Assembly (NCBI GenBank): GCA_036785325.1
Contig: JAXIVH010000013.1
Span: 2,177,241-2,241,240, forward strand
Source of the DNA: Urophycis tenuis
Taxonomy: Eukaryota; Chordata; Actinopteri; Gadiformes; Phycidae
Direction of reading: 5' to 3'
Length of the DNA: 64,000 bases
Shown: one piece after another, positions 47,000 to 60,000 of the stretch
Position numbering within the stretch: position 1 is the stretch's first letter
Layout of the letters: each line of letters opens with the position of its first letter
Program-made: the position numbers and the translations under genes
Notes under the pieces: generated by a model
What the model saw: the letters and a program-made list of their open reading frames with translations, nothing else
Database searches by the model: none
What the model was told of the DNA's origin: nothing

Positions 47000-48519
47000 T
47001 TAGGTTGTGGTTCTACAGGCAGTGGAGAGCAGGATCAGATTATTTACAGCGACTGAAGTTGACTGGCCATTCTGACCGGTTATTAAGTGTCTGTCTATGA
47101 CGACATGCATGGCATCCTCTTGGCTTGCTAGAAAAACAAAAGGAACACAACATTATCAAAAACAACATTATCAAGATGAAGGATGCACAGTGGCAAACAC
47201 TCATATCCAATTCCTAAAACAACATCAAAATGGGGAGCCGGTTACCTGTATATGAGCCACCACTGTCTTTCACAAAGTCTTCCACTATCAAGGGCAGGTT
47301 GGCAAAGTCCTGGCTGCGCACCAGCTCAAACACTGATGGCTTAGAGCAAAACCAAACACAAACATGTTAAAATACTGCACATCAATGTGGAAAACAGGGT
47401 TTCAATGAATAGATACTGGCCAATATGTCCTCAGAGAGTTGTGAGCACACACCCCTGTTAAACTGTAGCCACTGAAGATCCACTTTTGTCCCTCGGTGGC
47501 ACAGCACAGAGCCGACACGCCGTGTCCCACTGCACACACAGGCTCTATATGCAGGGACAGACGGTGTTAGCACTCATTCTGCCTCCGCTACAGCAGAAGC
47601 AAACTGATATGGAACATCAGATGAGGTGCGCACTCTGCTGGGAGATGAAGTGTGTGAGGATGCGGTGCAGAGAGCCACTGTGTGCCAGGTCACTCAGGGC
47701 TCCGGGGCAGTCAGGTATGAGGAGCGCTTGATACCGGGCCCCTAGAATGGGTGATTAAGACAATGTTTTGAACAAGGCATCATATAAGGCAAAAATACAT
47801 TTTGTTAAACTGTAGTACAGTCTCACCATCTATAGATTCAAGTTTGGCTGGCGTTGCGTAAGGTTTCACGTTAAAGTCTTGCACCCATCTGGCAGTGCTT
47901 TCATCCACTCCAGCAAAGTCTATAGACTTCCCCTGCAATGCAAACCACGTGGGATGATCAATGGCACAAAACATTTAAAATAAATGTCAAATTTGACCAA
48001 TACAAATCCGTAAAACAAAGGGTCAATCTGGACACTGAAATTCTAGCGACAAGACGCTAGAAGGCTCGCTGTTCAGCATACAATTTAACAGATTAAAATT
48101 AAAATAAAAGTATTGGCATAAAATACAAGAGGTAGGTAGGTGTCTTACCCCAGGCGTTGCTGTCTGTATGTTGAAGACAGAGCTGCACAGACTGAAGGAC
48201 TGATGGAACGACTTGGCTGTGACTCCTGAATAAGCAAAGCATCAATAAAGGCTTTGAGGGTCAAGGCACAAAGACCGGCTTTCTGAGAAGCTGATATATA
48301 TATAAATAAAATACGCTGATTCATTGTCGTTTATTCACGCTAATTGACTGTTAGGGAAAGGCTAATTTACTTGAAATATTACACATGAACAATGGTCGTC
48401 ATAGCTTTCTTTCTACATGTCCACTAGTTGACTAACCACAGAAACTAGCTAACTTAGCTGTTCAACCTACCTTGAGGAGCAGCACTCGCCACTATTAAGC
48501 AAGTAAGTTTTGAAGACAT
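47000..48519 (-). CDS. gatd1: Glutamine amidotransferase-like class 1 domain-containing protein 1 (PDDC1)
   Basis: DJ-1/PfpI-like flavodoxin-fold protein; its enzymatic role is not settled. Exons: 48471-48519, 48149-48225, 47827-47932, 47634-47741, 47453-47544, 47246-47339, 47000-47127; total 217 aa. Recognisable parts are SSKLTCLIVASAAPQGVTAKSF, GVDESTARWVQDFNVKPYA, ALLIPDCPGALSDLA, KPVCAVGHGVSALCCAT (nucleophile-elbow position with Cys), FSGYSLTGPSVFELV and HVVIDRHLITGQN. It lies tail-to-tail with chid1, as expected from human 11p15.5. The exon 4 donor (A/GTGCGC) is a poor match to consensus but is required by the frame. Confidence 0.93.
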
Positions 48520-49087
48520 GTCATGCAGGGTTTACGTAATAATTTCGTTCAATATGAAATTATCGTAAATCCGCGGATTTGATATCTAGCGTCCAACTAA
48601 CAGCCGAAAGGAAATCCTGTCAGCAGACGATAACATCTGCCATACGACGATAACAAACTTCAAAATAAAAGCTCGAGCAGAAAATGCAAAACTTATACAC
48701 AGTCGAACCAAGCAGTTTCTTTAATTGTATTCATCATACAAACATATGTAAATCCATGCCATCACAAAAGTGTCACCCATATACTGCTCATTTTTGTTTG
48801 GAGAAAATAAAGATCTTGAAGATATAATTTGGCCATCACCTGTCTATCACCTGGGAGGCCTCAGAATATTTAAAGAGATAAGAGATACAACACAAAAAGA
48901 ACAAGGGAGGCGTGTAATGGAATATACTATTGAACAAAGCGTTGCTGCCCAGCAGCCTTTCTACTTCACAAATATACCGTCATTTGATTGACGAAAGATT
49001 GGCTTCACAACTTCATACAGTATATTAAAGAATAAAATAATGTATTCCATTACACATAAATCCATCCACATGATTAAAACAACAGAT
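48520..49087. other. Spacer between gatd1 and cd151
   Basis: Both flanking genes are on the minus strand. The proximal half should be cd151 3' UTR; a minus-strand ATTAAA lies near 48719-48724. The half next to 48519 should be the gatd1 promoter and 5' UTR. It is AT-rich and has no other gene. Confidence 0.45.
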
Positions 49088-52062
49088 TTAATAATGTTCT
49101 TCTTTCAGATTCCCATAAAGGCAGCAGGTCAACATCATCCCCAGCAACTGAAAAAAAATGAACCATGCAAGACTTTTGTTAACCAAACGGCACACAAGGG
49201 CAACCGGCTACATCCATTGGTTATTATGGCCGAGGGTTTTACCTGAAGGAATGCAATGCCGATTCCCACTCCACCAAGGACATGCAGTTGACTCAGAATG
49301 AATTCCTCTAACCTGCCGATGCAGCCTCCCTGAGGGACGACGTCAGGTTACCAAAAACAACAACTCACTTTAACAATCCTTTAATGATCGTCTGGTTTGA
49401 GTGGGCAAACAGACCTCTAGCTTGTAGAAGTTGGATGGGTGGTTTCTGCTGCCACAGTCCTCCCTGGGAGTTTTGCAGCAGCTGTCCGGCACCATCCATT
49501 CTTTGCCTGAAGTTAGGAACCAAATACTGCCGGACCAGTCCTGGGAGCTGTTGCTGCCACAGCACTTAAACTGAGACACAGCAGCACAGAGCAGACAGCA
49601 GCCGTCAAACATGCACCTGGGACTAATAGAATTCTGTTATGAAAAATGTTCTGTGTGGGTTGCCATGACCACGTCTCTTCTGTCCAAAGGAGTGTTCACA
49701 AAGGAGTGTTCACTTCAAACAGAAAGGCCCAAGTAGGGTTCCAGGCCAATTGTCCTTGTCATAAAAAAAATATGAACTTTCTTTTTGCCCAAACTACCTC
49801 TGCTAAAGCATGACTTGTAGTCTACATATTAGGACTAGTTGAAGATGAGGTCTTTGCCCTTGAGAACAAAGCCCTTTTGGGGGGCCTCTGTTTCGGTGTA
49901 ACAAAACAAAGGCTAGGCAGTGGTGAGGAACTGCAGCCGACACATTCAGTGTGGGACACCTGGTCAGATCATCATGAACACACGGGACAGCAGAGAAGGA
50001 GTAGATGGAGTAGACTGTGTTCTTTTGATGAACAGAGCCCTTTGATGAAGGACCAACCAAATGGAAAATGTAGGATTTACTATCAATGATATGATAATAA
50101 TGATAACTACTTATACTTATTATTACTTGTATTACCTTTACTTATCCACATCTCCATTATCATTATGATGTATGGATGGATAATCCAGCTGTAGCCTGGC
50201 TATATAGGATATGAGGCTATACATAGCAAAGCATAGCATAGCATTTCTCCCACATCAGATACCTCCTGCTGCAGCTTGTCCACGGCATCTGTAACGCCTT
50301 GTTCCCCCGGCTGCTTGTACTTGTGCTGCATGGTCCACCTCAGGTTCTGCTTGAGCTCATGGTCCAGCTGTGATACAGGAGTGTGAACAACAAGAATCGT
50401 CACCTGCACGGGCTGGTGATTCTTTTAGACAACCTCCCCTGTTCGTAAATATATCACATGGTCAAGTTACTTTCCACGGCTGTAACATTCCGCTCTAAAT
50501 GGCGCGGTGACCGTGTTTGGCCCGGACTACACGGTGAGACGGGTCAGGGGTCCCTTGACCTGTCTGACCTCGAGAGTCCTGACCTCTAACTGTAATGCTG
50601 TTTACGTCGGTGGGAGGGGGGGAGAAGACATGATCCTACCAAATAACACAAACACATCAACAAAGACGAGTGGCAGGGGAGATTACCTCATAGCAGTAAG
50701 GAAAACACTGGAGCCAGAAAGGGAGGAAGAAAAAGAGGTGTAAAATGATACACAAATGAAGAACTTATCATCTTATTGGTTGTTTAACTTATACCAAAGA
50801 AGGGAAGAAGTATAGAGGGGTCTTGATAACATAAAGCAGCTATGCAATACAAAGACACACAAAGTGAAACAGCATGGAGGGGAAAAGTGAGTGTTAGCTG
50901 TTATATTGTGATGAAAAGCAATAGAAATTGAATTAGAGTATGATAATGTATTTAAATTGCCATATTGTCGTATGACCATTGTGTTATGGGACTAGTATCT
51001 ACCACTGCAACTATGTTGATTGTACAAAATTGTCCTTGTTGAAAAGCACCTTTTGGTAGTTCATGTAGGCCATCACACCAGCGATGATTTCCAGCAGGAA
51101 AATACAAAATAACAGGATGAAATACTGTGGCAGAGAGAGACATCAAATTAGGATGACAGACAGGATCAGAGAGTAAGTGAATAACTGTTAATAATTGTAA
51201 TGAACACCATAGTATTAGCAATGTGTTCATCGGTACACTGCAGGTGGCATTAAATAGACATAATATGCTAATGCTTTATTGATGCTATAATGTAAGGTAG
51301 TGTCTTATATTATACATGTTTTTCTATACCATATAGCCTAGCATACTTCTCCATGATATTAAGACCAGGCAGGCATATGTGAGGCCTCTCATACTGCTAG
51401 CATGAGTCAACGTCTAAATCCAAACTCTTAAAGACACACTCTGCATTGCATGTCTGTCGTATCTGACACAGTAATGTATTTCTGTCAAGAGGTCTGTACA
51501 CACGCAGACCAGGGGACCAGTCTCAGGTTGCAAGAACAACAAGGATTTATAAAAGGGTCACCCAGGATGAACCCTTAATATATACTGTATGCACACACAC
51601 GATTGTGTGTTTATTAAACAAAAGTGGAATTGCGATAATAAAAATGTGTTCACTCAAGACATGGATTCAGTCTTTTTACCTTAGTAGCAGTGATTTCTGA
51701 ATGACTTAGTAGAATACGGTTTAATTCATATGTTGTGTTGCAAAAGGCATTATGTAGGAATGTAATGGTAGGAATGACACCCATTACCACAATGAGAAGA
51801 CTTTTCATCTCCCTCAGAGTAGCACAACACCCAATGATTCCCGTAACCACTACGATGGTCCCTGTGACGATGAGAATGTAGGCTGAGGTCGAGTAAAAGG
51901 TGGAGTTGAGTAGACTGATGTAATCACTCTTCCCCACCACGGTCCACACTCCGACTGCCAACACAGCTCCACCTGCCACCTGAGAGCACGTACACACACA
52001 CGCACGCACGCACACACACACACACGCACACACGCACGCACGCACGCACGCACACACGCAAG

Positions 52063-52148
<86 letters not shown>

Positions 52149-52566
52149 TTCATAAACACAAACTCAGTCGCTACCATCTCAATTCAAACCAGATGTTCCT
52201 ATAAAGAATGTTACACATCCTTAATGAGAACCACAGAGGACAGTTTCCAAGAAAACATAAAGACTGAGTCTGTTGAAACACTGAAAAATAGGGACATAGA
52301 CAATACTATAATATAAACAAGGCCTACATAACAACAGAATGACATGCATACATAGATACATACATAGATAGAGGTATGTGACACTGACATGGGGGTAATG
52401 CTGTATGAGTATAGCGGTTCAAATAAGAAGTGGATTTCTTGCTTGTGGAACAACTGATATGGCTCTCACCAAATGAACTTACCCAGAACATAAAATTAAA
52501 CACAAAGAGTAGATATTTCAAACATATTGTTCCACACGTATTTCTTTTCTCGTGCCGCAACGCCAT
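49088..52566 (-). CDS. cd151: Tetraspanin CD151
   Basis: Four-pass membrane organiser that partners laminin-binding integrins in basolateral adhesion complexes. Exons: 52483-52566, 51788-51979, 51050-51124, 50263-50367, 49415-49570, 49243-49329, 49088-49147; total 252 aa. TM1 and the small loop carry KSDYISLLNST. TM2 is YILIVTGTIVVVTGIIGCC and TM3 YFILLFCIFLLEIIAGVMAY. The large loop has CCG at 155-157, PDSCC at 181-184, C191 and C207, giving six cysteines. TM4 leads to YGNLKEEHY with a Yxx-phi-type sorting signal. N159 (NSS) is a glycosylation site. Juxtamembrane C11 and C15 are possible palmitoylation sites. The QRD integrin-contact motif of mammalian CD151 reads SRN here. The acceptor CAG directly before the ATG implies a 5' untranslated exon, perhaps ending at 53161. 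Confidence 0.93.
51985..52144. repeat. (CA)n microsatellite in cd151 intron 1
   Basis: About 160 bp of CA repeats with CGCACG interruptions in the first half, directly upstream of the exon 2 acceptor. It forms a long purine/pyrimidine alternation that replaces an ordinary polypyrimidine approach. Confidence 0.95.
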
Positions 52567-54068
52567 TCTGAAAAGACAAACAGAAGAGCATTTCCACGTA
52601 GGCTATGGCAACATGGCAACCAACATGATGGTGGGCACTAGACAGGCTCAGTAACCAACTGCAGCACAGTCAACAGTGTAAATGACTGCAGATGGAAATG
52701 GAATGCCCAACGCTCCTGCAGCATACCATATCTCCTAACACTACTGCAGACTGCCTGACCGACCTACGTGATAGGAAGATTATACCACAAGCAGACTTCC
52801 TTATTTAGACTATAAATAATTATTATTGGTGATTAAAACTAAAGCTATGAAAATACACCCTTCTCTAAGAGTTTGAAATGTGATTGTATGTGTTGTGAGC
52901 ATTTATGTAGTGCATGTTTAACATAAAACAGGTCCATACTATTCTTATTTATATTATATCAGACAAACACAGAGAACTGCTATAATCCAAACCCAAAATA
53001 ATTAGCCTGTGTCAGATGTCTAAAAGGAGACAGTTATACGTGTCTTCTATTGCAGTAACATAACTTGTTCTTCTTACAGCCTCTCTACTGACTACATGGA
53101 AGATCATAGCTACCATCTTTACCATTTTTACATGGGAAAAAGTTAGGTTGTTTTCTCTTACCTCTCTTTTCTATTTTCTTGGAGAAAACCAATAGAACAG
53201 ACAGTTGAATAGTCACCATGAGAGACTGAGATGTGTCACACCTCAAGTGACGCTAAACACTGTTGTTTTCAGATGACAATGTCAGATTAAGTACATAAAT
53301 CAAGTCTTATAAGCAATCTTACAAAATCCCTGTATCCAAAATAAAAGTCTGTGTTTTATGTTATATACTCAGCAGCACTATGTCAAGCAAAGTATTATTT
53401 CTCGTTTTTTGGTGTCTAGAACCAACTCCTAGTTATTTTTAGACCATTGTGCCAATGGAAAAAGTAAGTCATTTCCCCTTCTCTGTATTTCACAGGCTCT
53501 TACCTCTTTCAAATGCAAAGGAACTTAAAGGATGAAGGTTTGTGAGAAAAAAGTCTTCAAATTCCCTGGTATTCCAAAACGCGACCACAACTGGTAAGGT
53601 TAGGCGTCAGGACAGTGGAGGTTTCTAGTTGGAGCTCTGGCACGGGTCCACTGGGTGGGAGTGTGTGTGTTTTCTACGAGCTGAGCGCTGGATGAGTTGG
53701 CTGCAGCTCTGGTCACAAGATGGGACCAGAGCACGGCTGCCTCCAGCTGGTGGTTTTGGTACATGGATTGTGGATTGTGCATGGAGACCTACACTCATTA
53801 CATGTATAGTAACCTGCCACATCTTATTAATGAAGACAAGGGTATCTTGTAGACACAATATATTTTACTGTATTAGATAACATAATATACGGAATGTCAG
53901 TCAAAGCAAAATAAATACTATAAATCCATAAAACTCATTAGAGTTACATATGTACATGAATGCATATATGCATATGTGCCCTTTAAACACTGGGAACAGT
54001 CATTCATTCCAGTTCTTCCAGTACCAACCCAAGCATTGTGCTTTCACAAGGTGGTGCTGTTGTGTCCA
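52567..54068. other. cd151 upstream region and cracr2b 3' side
   Basis: AT-rich and without a recognisable coding exon. On the minus strand there are good donor sequences at 53160 (GAGAG/GTAAGAG) and near 53502 (AAAGAG/GTAAGAG) that could end untranslated first exons of cd151. The part nearest 54068 should be the cracr2b 3' UTR. Confidence 0.4.
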
Positions 54069-57000
54069 TTAACAGCAGCTTTTTTTAGCAGCGTTTTCAG
54101 ACAATGTCAGTGTGTCATTACATTGGCGATCTTGCTGAGCCACCAGCATCCTATGGAGACATCAATAATGTCAGTGTCCATCCATCATCTTTAAATGCAT
54201 GCTTCTTTTACAGTACCGTTTCACATTAAACTGTCGTTAACTTCATGTCAACATTTTTTTTTTCTCCACAAAAGGTAAACAAAAGTCACAGAGTGACGCT
54301 TATTGGGTAGAGCATTAACTAATGATTTATGACATCTACAGTAAAAAGATAAATAACATGAATTCATCTTACCCTGCCAGCTCAGACATTAGTGTGTCTA
54401 TGTTATATCCACTCTTGGCACTGCACTCATAAAACTCTGCCTTGTGATGCTGCAAGGACCATCACACATATTTCAATTTAGTAAGCTGCTGTATTGTTTC
54501 TGTAGTAAGGAACAACCAAAACAACAAAGACAACAACAACATTGAATCAAAATGCTTGTCCTCACCTCTGCCAGCTTGTGGCCCTCCTGCCTGCTCACTT
54601 TCCTGCTGGAGTCACCTGCCACGTCCACCTTGTTGCCAAGAAGCATCAGCACTGCTCCCTCACATTTCCTCTCCTGGAAGACACTGAGGACATGTCAAAG
54701 GATACCCTCAAGGAGGAGTACACAGAGTACACACATTAGAAAACACAGAGCAAGATGGCCCCGAACGACTGACATAAGTTTTGGAATGTGTTCTAAAGAA
54801 ACATGCCTGAAGCAATGAAATAAGTGACTTTTTAAAATATAATTTAAAGAAACAACATGTAACATTGACACCAGGCGTTTAAAATGGGTACTGCATCTTA
54901 ATACACTTGCAACTGTGACTACAGATTTTGAGATTATATACACATTTACAAATGTGATTACGCACACCCAGATTCTGAAGATACATTCACAAATCTCACA
55001 GATCATTCACAAATGCGTAAAAATTATTTTACGCATTTACAAACCTGATAACGCCCACATGGATTGAGATAGTTACACAACTCTCCACTCACATAGTTTT
55101 GCTACAATAGTTGCCCAATCTCACCACTTTTGATAAGCTACTGGTGCGTGAATAGAGTTACACAAACCTCCACTTACAATTGTAAATAGTTTTGCTACAA
55201 TCATGACGGTGGCAGTCACAACAACAATTACATTTCACATTTGTATGTTATTTTTAAACATTATTATAAATACTATATCCGGTTTGGCTGAAAGATGTGA
55301 TGTGGTGTTATGTTATGATGTTATTTTAACGCACAAGTGGGAAAAATTTAATGCGTACGCTACTTGAAAAGCTACTGTACCGACACTGACCAGCCTCTGG
55401 ATGACAAACGTCAGTTCAAGAGAGGGTTGTCGAGGCGAGTTGGCCCATTGTGTGGAACATTTAAGTGTTGATTAACGTTTCTTTGTGTCTCATCAGCATG
55501 CCTCATGTCAAAGGTCACCGCGCGCCACGGGTATAACCTCCCTTGATCCAGGTCGCTTGCCTGCTTCCATGATGGCTGCAGCACGCTGTGTTCTGGCCCA
55601 GTTTGTTCCATATGCGGAAACCCGCAACATTCAGAACCCGGAACGGAAATTTCAATGGAGCGCATACTGGCTGAATCATTGTGGTCGGCGAGGCCAGTAT
55701 CTCGATTTAGCATGTTTCCTTACACTCTGATTTTGTACAGTACATTTTTGTACAGTACATTTGTTACATAAAGCTTCTTGAATTTAAAAAAAAAATCCAC
55801 TGTGTATACAGAGTTTGAACACCACCTCTACCCACCTGTACACAGTCCAGCCACTCTCTGACCGCCATGAAGGACCCGCTGTCGGTGATGTCATACATGC
55901 TGAGGATTCCATCAGCCTTACGGTAATACTGCTGAGTGATGCTGCGGTACCTGAAAAACATTGGCTGTAGTACCTGAAGCTCATGGGATAGGTAAGACCT
56001 GGAAGACTTAACATGGGCAGGCCTAATACCTGAAACACATATAGGCTGGCCTAATTCCTGAAACACATATAGGTAGGTCTAATACCGGACACACAAGGGA
56101 TAGGTAGGCCTGAAACACACAAGTGTCCTACCTCTCCTGTCCTGCAGTGTCCCAGAGCTGCAGCACCACATTGATGGAGCCCAGAGTTATGTTCTTCATC
56201 TGGTAATCTATGCCTGGATCAGAAGGACTGTTGCATTATACAGCAGACATATGCTCTTTACTGAAAATGCTTGAATGGAAATCCATGGACGACGTCAGCC
56301 ACAGGCTTCTTACCAACAGTGGCGCTCAGTGTGTTGGAGAAGTGTCCAGTACAGTAATGCCGGATAAAGGAGGTCTTCCCCACTCCAGAGTTCCCCAGAA
56401 ACACAACCTTGAACACGCGCTGAGGATTAACGATTGGCCTCTGGAAGGCAGAAGGAGTGGTTTATTTGTATATGACTGCAAACACATACTTCCACCATCT
56501 GCAGCAAATGATTATTGTGTAGGCTAACTCTTTCATCAAAGTATCAAAGTATGTTTCTGGTGTGTTGGGACCACGTATTACCTGCACTACCTGGATGTGA
56601 GTCTGTGCATCACATAGAGATTCTTTGGTACTTGCTGAATGGCGTCTCTTGGGCAGGTTTGATACTCGCTCTCTGTCCGGCTCAGGCTGACTGGTGGTGC
56701 TCAGCTGTCTTTAAAGTTGAGTGGACACACAATTAGTCCCATAGGCAAGGTGTGTAGGCTGGTGAAAATGTCTGGGCTGGTGAAACTATATTTTGCACAC
56801 ACCTTTTCATTGGCTTTTCTGGAAGTATGTAGTTGCTTAGTAAAGACCCTTGCCTCCGCAAAACCTTTGTGATAGGACTCTGAAAATGTCAAAGGTTTTG
56901 GAAGATTTAGGCAGACCAAATGTTTAATATGAAATATATGAATATATTTGATTTCAATATATATATATATATTGAAATCAGTATTTTTATGTAATTTGTG

Positions 57001-60000
57001 TTTGGCTGTGTTGCATGATATTAGTAAAATCTTGCTACAATTGTTATTTGTGAGCAAACCTGTAATGAAGCGAGAAGTCCAATACATCAACAGCTTGATT
57101 TATTATCCTACATTGTACTCATTATTGCATAACAGATTAAAAGAAACAAATTAAAAGATAACAGCAGCCTACATGAAAGTGTTAAACAGTTTGTACAATT
57201 GCCTTTTTTTTTTACAGTGAGCTATTTGTGTAACAACAAACCTTCAAACATAATCTTAAATACACATCTTATATGTACTTGTTACATTTTTGAGTCATAA
57301 AATAGTATGAAAAAACAGTGGCAAGACTATAAAATGACCATTGCCAGTCCTCCTTGTTTCCATTCATACTGAATAAAATGAAATACACTGTTCTTTTAAG
57401 TAGCATAATATGATCATTATTTACATCACTCATACTCACATTTACATAACACATACCAGAAACTATTTACACAAGACAGGGAACTAACTGACTTATCTGC
57501 ATCACGTTGTAGTTGACAACTGAATAAAATGTTCACAATAATTAAGTAACAGGGAAGACCTTGAGCCTTGAATGGGCTGACTCAGTGGTAGTGATAATGT
57601 GGTCTGGGTAGAGAGGAGAGGACAGAACATCTGTGACTAACCCTCTTCTGGGCCTGCTGGGCATCGCTCTCATCTCGCAGTCTTTTGTTCATGTCCCTGT
57701 GAGGAAGGACAGACACAACAGTCTTCATCATATGCTCATTATTGTTTGGTTAACGAATATCATATTATGCACTATCAACAGCAAATTTGCTGTCCTATCT
57801 TACCTCAGAATGTCAAGTTGTCTTAAAAGGCTTTCTTTCTCTTTTTGAATGTTTCTGGATACCTTCAACACATTTCTAAAACAAAGAGGTACACAATATT
57901 ATTGAATTACACTGATTTCTGTGATGCCAAGTTATGGAAGTGAAGAACAACAGTTTATATTATCATTATATATATATATATATATATGCTCTTTACATGC
58001 ACAATTTCATACATGTTTACATACATGTATCTCCATGCTGCTATTCTGCACTTTTGCACTTTGCCATATTGCACCTTTTATTATTGCACCTCAGCAACAT
58101 ATCATCATTGAATCACACTGTGAATTCTCTATTCTGTATAATGCATACGCCCACTGTCTGTCTGTGTGTATATTTGCACTATTATGTTATATGTTATGTT
58201 ATATGTTATAAGTTGTATGCTAAAATTTCTACCGCACATTTGGAGTATGGGGAAACGCAATTTCGACCCTCTGTGTAATTACTTGCACTGATTGCATGGT
58301 AGGACTGACAATAAAGTTCATTTTGACTTTAACGTTGATACTCATCAAACTCTTTCTCTGAGGAAGGCCTCACCGCTCCGTGGCCACATGCTCCTGCGTA
58401 GCGGAGGCGTGAACCAGGTCCAGCTGGCTTCTTGTGGTGTGCAGCTCCTCTCTGGTGGAGTCCAACTGTTCCCGCAGCTGAACGGTGAGGCTCTGTAGCT
58501 GTTGCCTCTGCTCCTTTAGGTCTGCCTGCTCACAGCTCAGCGCGCGGACACTGCTCTCCAGCTTGGTACAAACACACAGGGGCCGGGTGTCCTTCACTAA
58601 ACCACTAAACCCAGACTTCCCCATGTCTCATCAACCCTACAAAGCTTAGCATTTTTCGAGTGCTCTAAAAAAATTATCCTAGAAAAAGAGCCACCTAAAA
58701 AAACATAACACTATGGTATTTGTTATATTACACAATTGGCTGCTACTACTCATCTAGCACAGTCTTGTGGCTGCCAGGAGGCCTGTTTGGATGCCTACCT
58801 CCCTCTGCTTGGCCAGACTGCTCTCAAGCTCTTGGTCGCGCAGGCTCAGCTCCTCTTCCAGTTGTTGTCCTCTGTCCCACTGTTTAATACTGTCCTGGAT
58901 AAAGCAAGGGCCTCATTAGCTGGTATGTCGGGGATCATTTGTGTACAGCAACAATGGTGAAAAAATACAAAAATGAACCTACCTGAGTCTTTTGTTTCTC
59001 CCTCTCCTCTTTCAATTGATTTTCCATTTCTTCGTATATGGATTGAACGATGTGATCGTGTTCGCTCTCTCTCCTAGAACAAACCAACAGAGCCAGGCAT
59101 GATCAGATGTGATGGGAATATCCATGAACACATGGACCATGAACACATGGACCATGAACACATGAACCACAGACTGTGTACGCTAGTCGCCACACAGACG
59201 ACTCATGCAACGGAGTCTAGGACTGGTGGGAACCTGCGCAAGGCCTGTTCCAGACTGTCTTTCTCTTTGGAGGTGTCTTGCAAGACAGCCACAGCGTGGG
59301 CCAGGATATCGTCAAGGGCGGTGAGTAGCTCTGGTCTCTCCCTCTGCAGTTCACACCATAAGGAAGACACCTCCAGCTGACTGCCACATTGCACAAAACA
59401 CATCACAACAGACAAAGTGATGTGATGGATTGTGCTTATTATCACATGTTAAAATAAGTTCAACAACACCATTTTGATTTATGAATGAACACAAACATGA
59501 AAAAGCAAACTATATAAACTATACATATATAGTGTCAATCCTAAATTAGGTGAGATTAGAGATTGGTTAGACAATGATGACACTAATCATTTCAAATGCT
59601 AGGTCTCACTCTTTGAAGAGTCTGTCTGCTCCCAACTCCATCAGCATGTTTACAAATCGGGTTACGCTGGGGTCCTGGTTCCAGTCCTGGTTCCAGTCCT
59701 GGTCTGTCTGGGCCCGCCCCTCATCCTGGCTTTGGTCTAAGCTCTCTTCTCGCTCCATTAATCCTCCTGACAGAAAAGGACCGAAGTTATAGAAAATACT
59801 TAAATTACGTTTTATAATTTAGGCTTTAGGCATCACTTTTGGCTTAAGATCCTTTACAGTGATCAGCAAAAAGGTTACGCATCTTGCTCATAATTTCCTT
59901 CAGGTAGGCTGTGTACTTTGTCGACCACTTGACTATCCTGTCCGTGAAGTAAAGCATACTGTGTAAATAGCTCATGGGCTCATGGCACAAGTCTGTCCTT

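Noticed and set aside
56208..56213. Acceptor ATAG as the main start of the Rab switch I exon
   Set aside because: It would drop Gly-Ile from the conserved VGIDY motif; the acceptor 6 nt upstream restores the Rab consensus.
59123..59167. CRISPR-like short repeats
   Set aside because: Adjacent 15-bp tandem copies without spacers, in a vertebrate intron.
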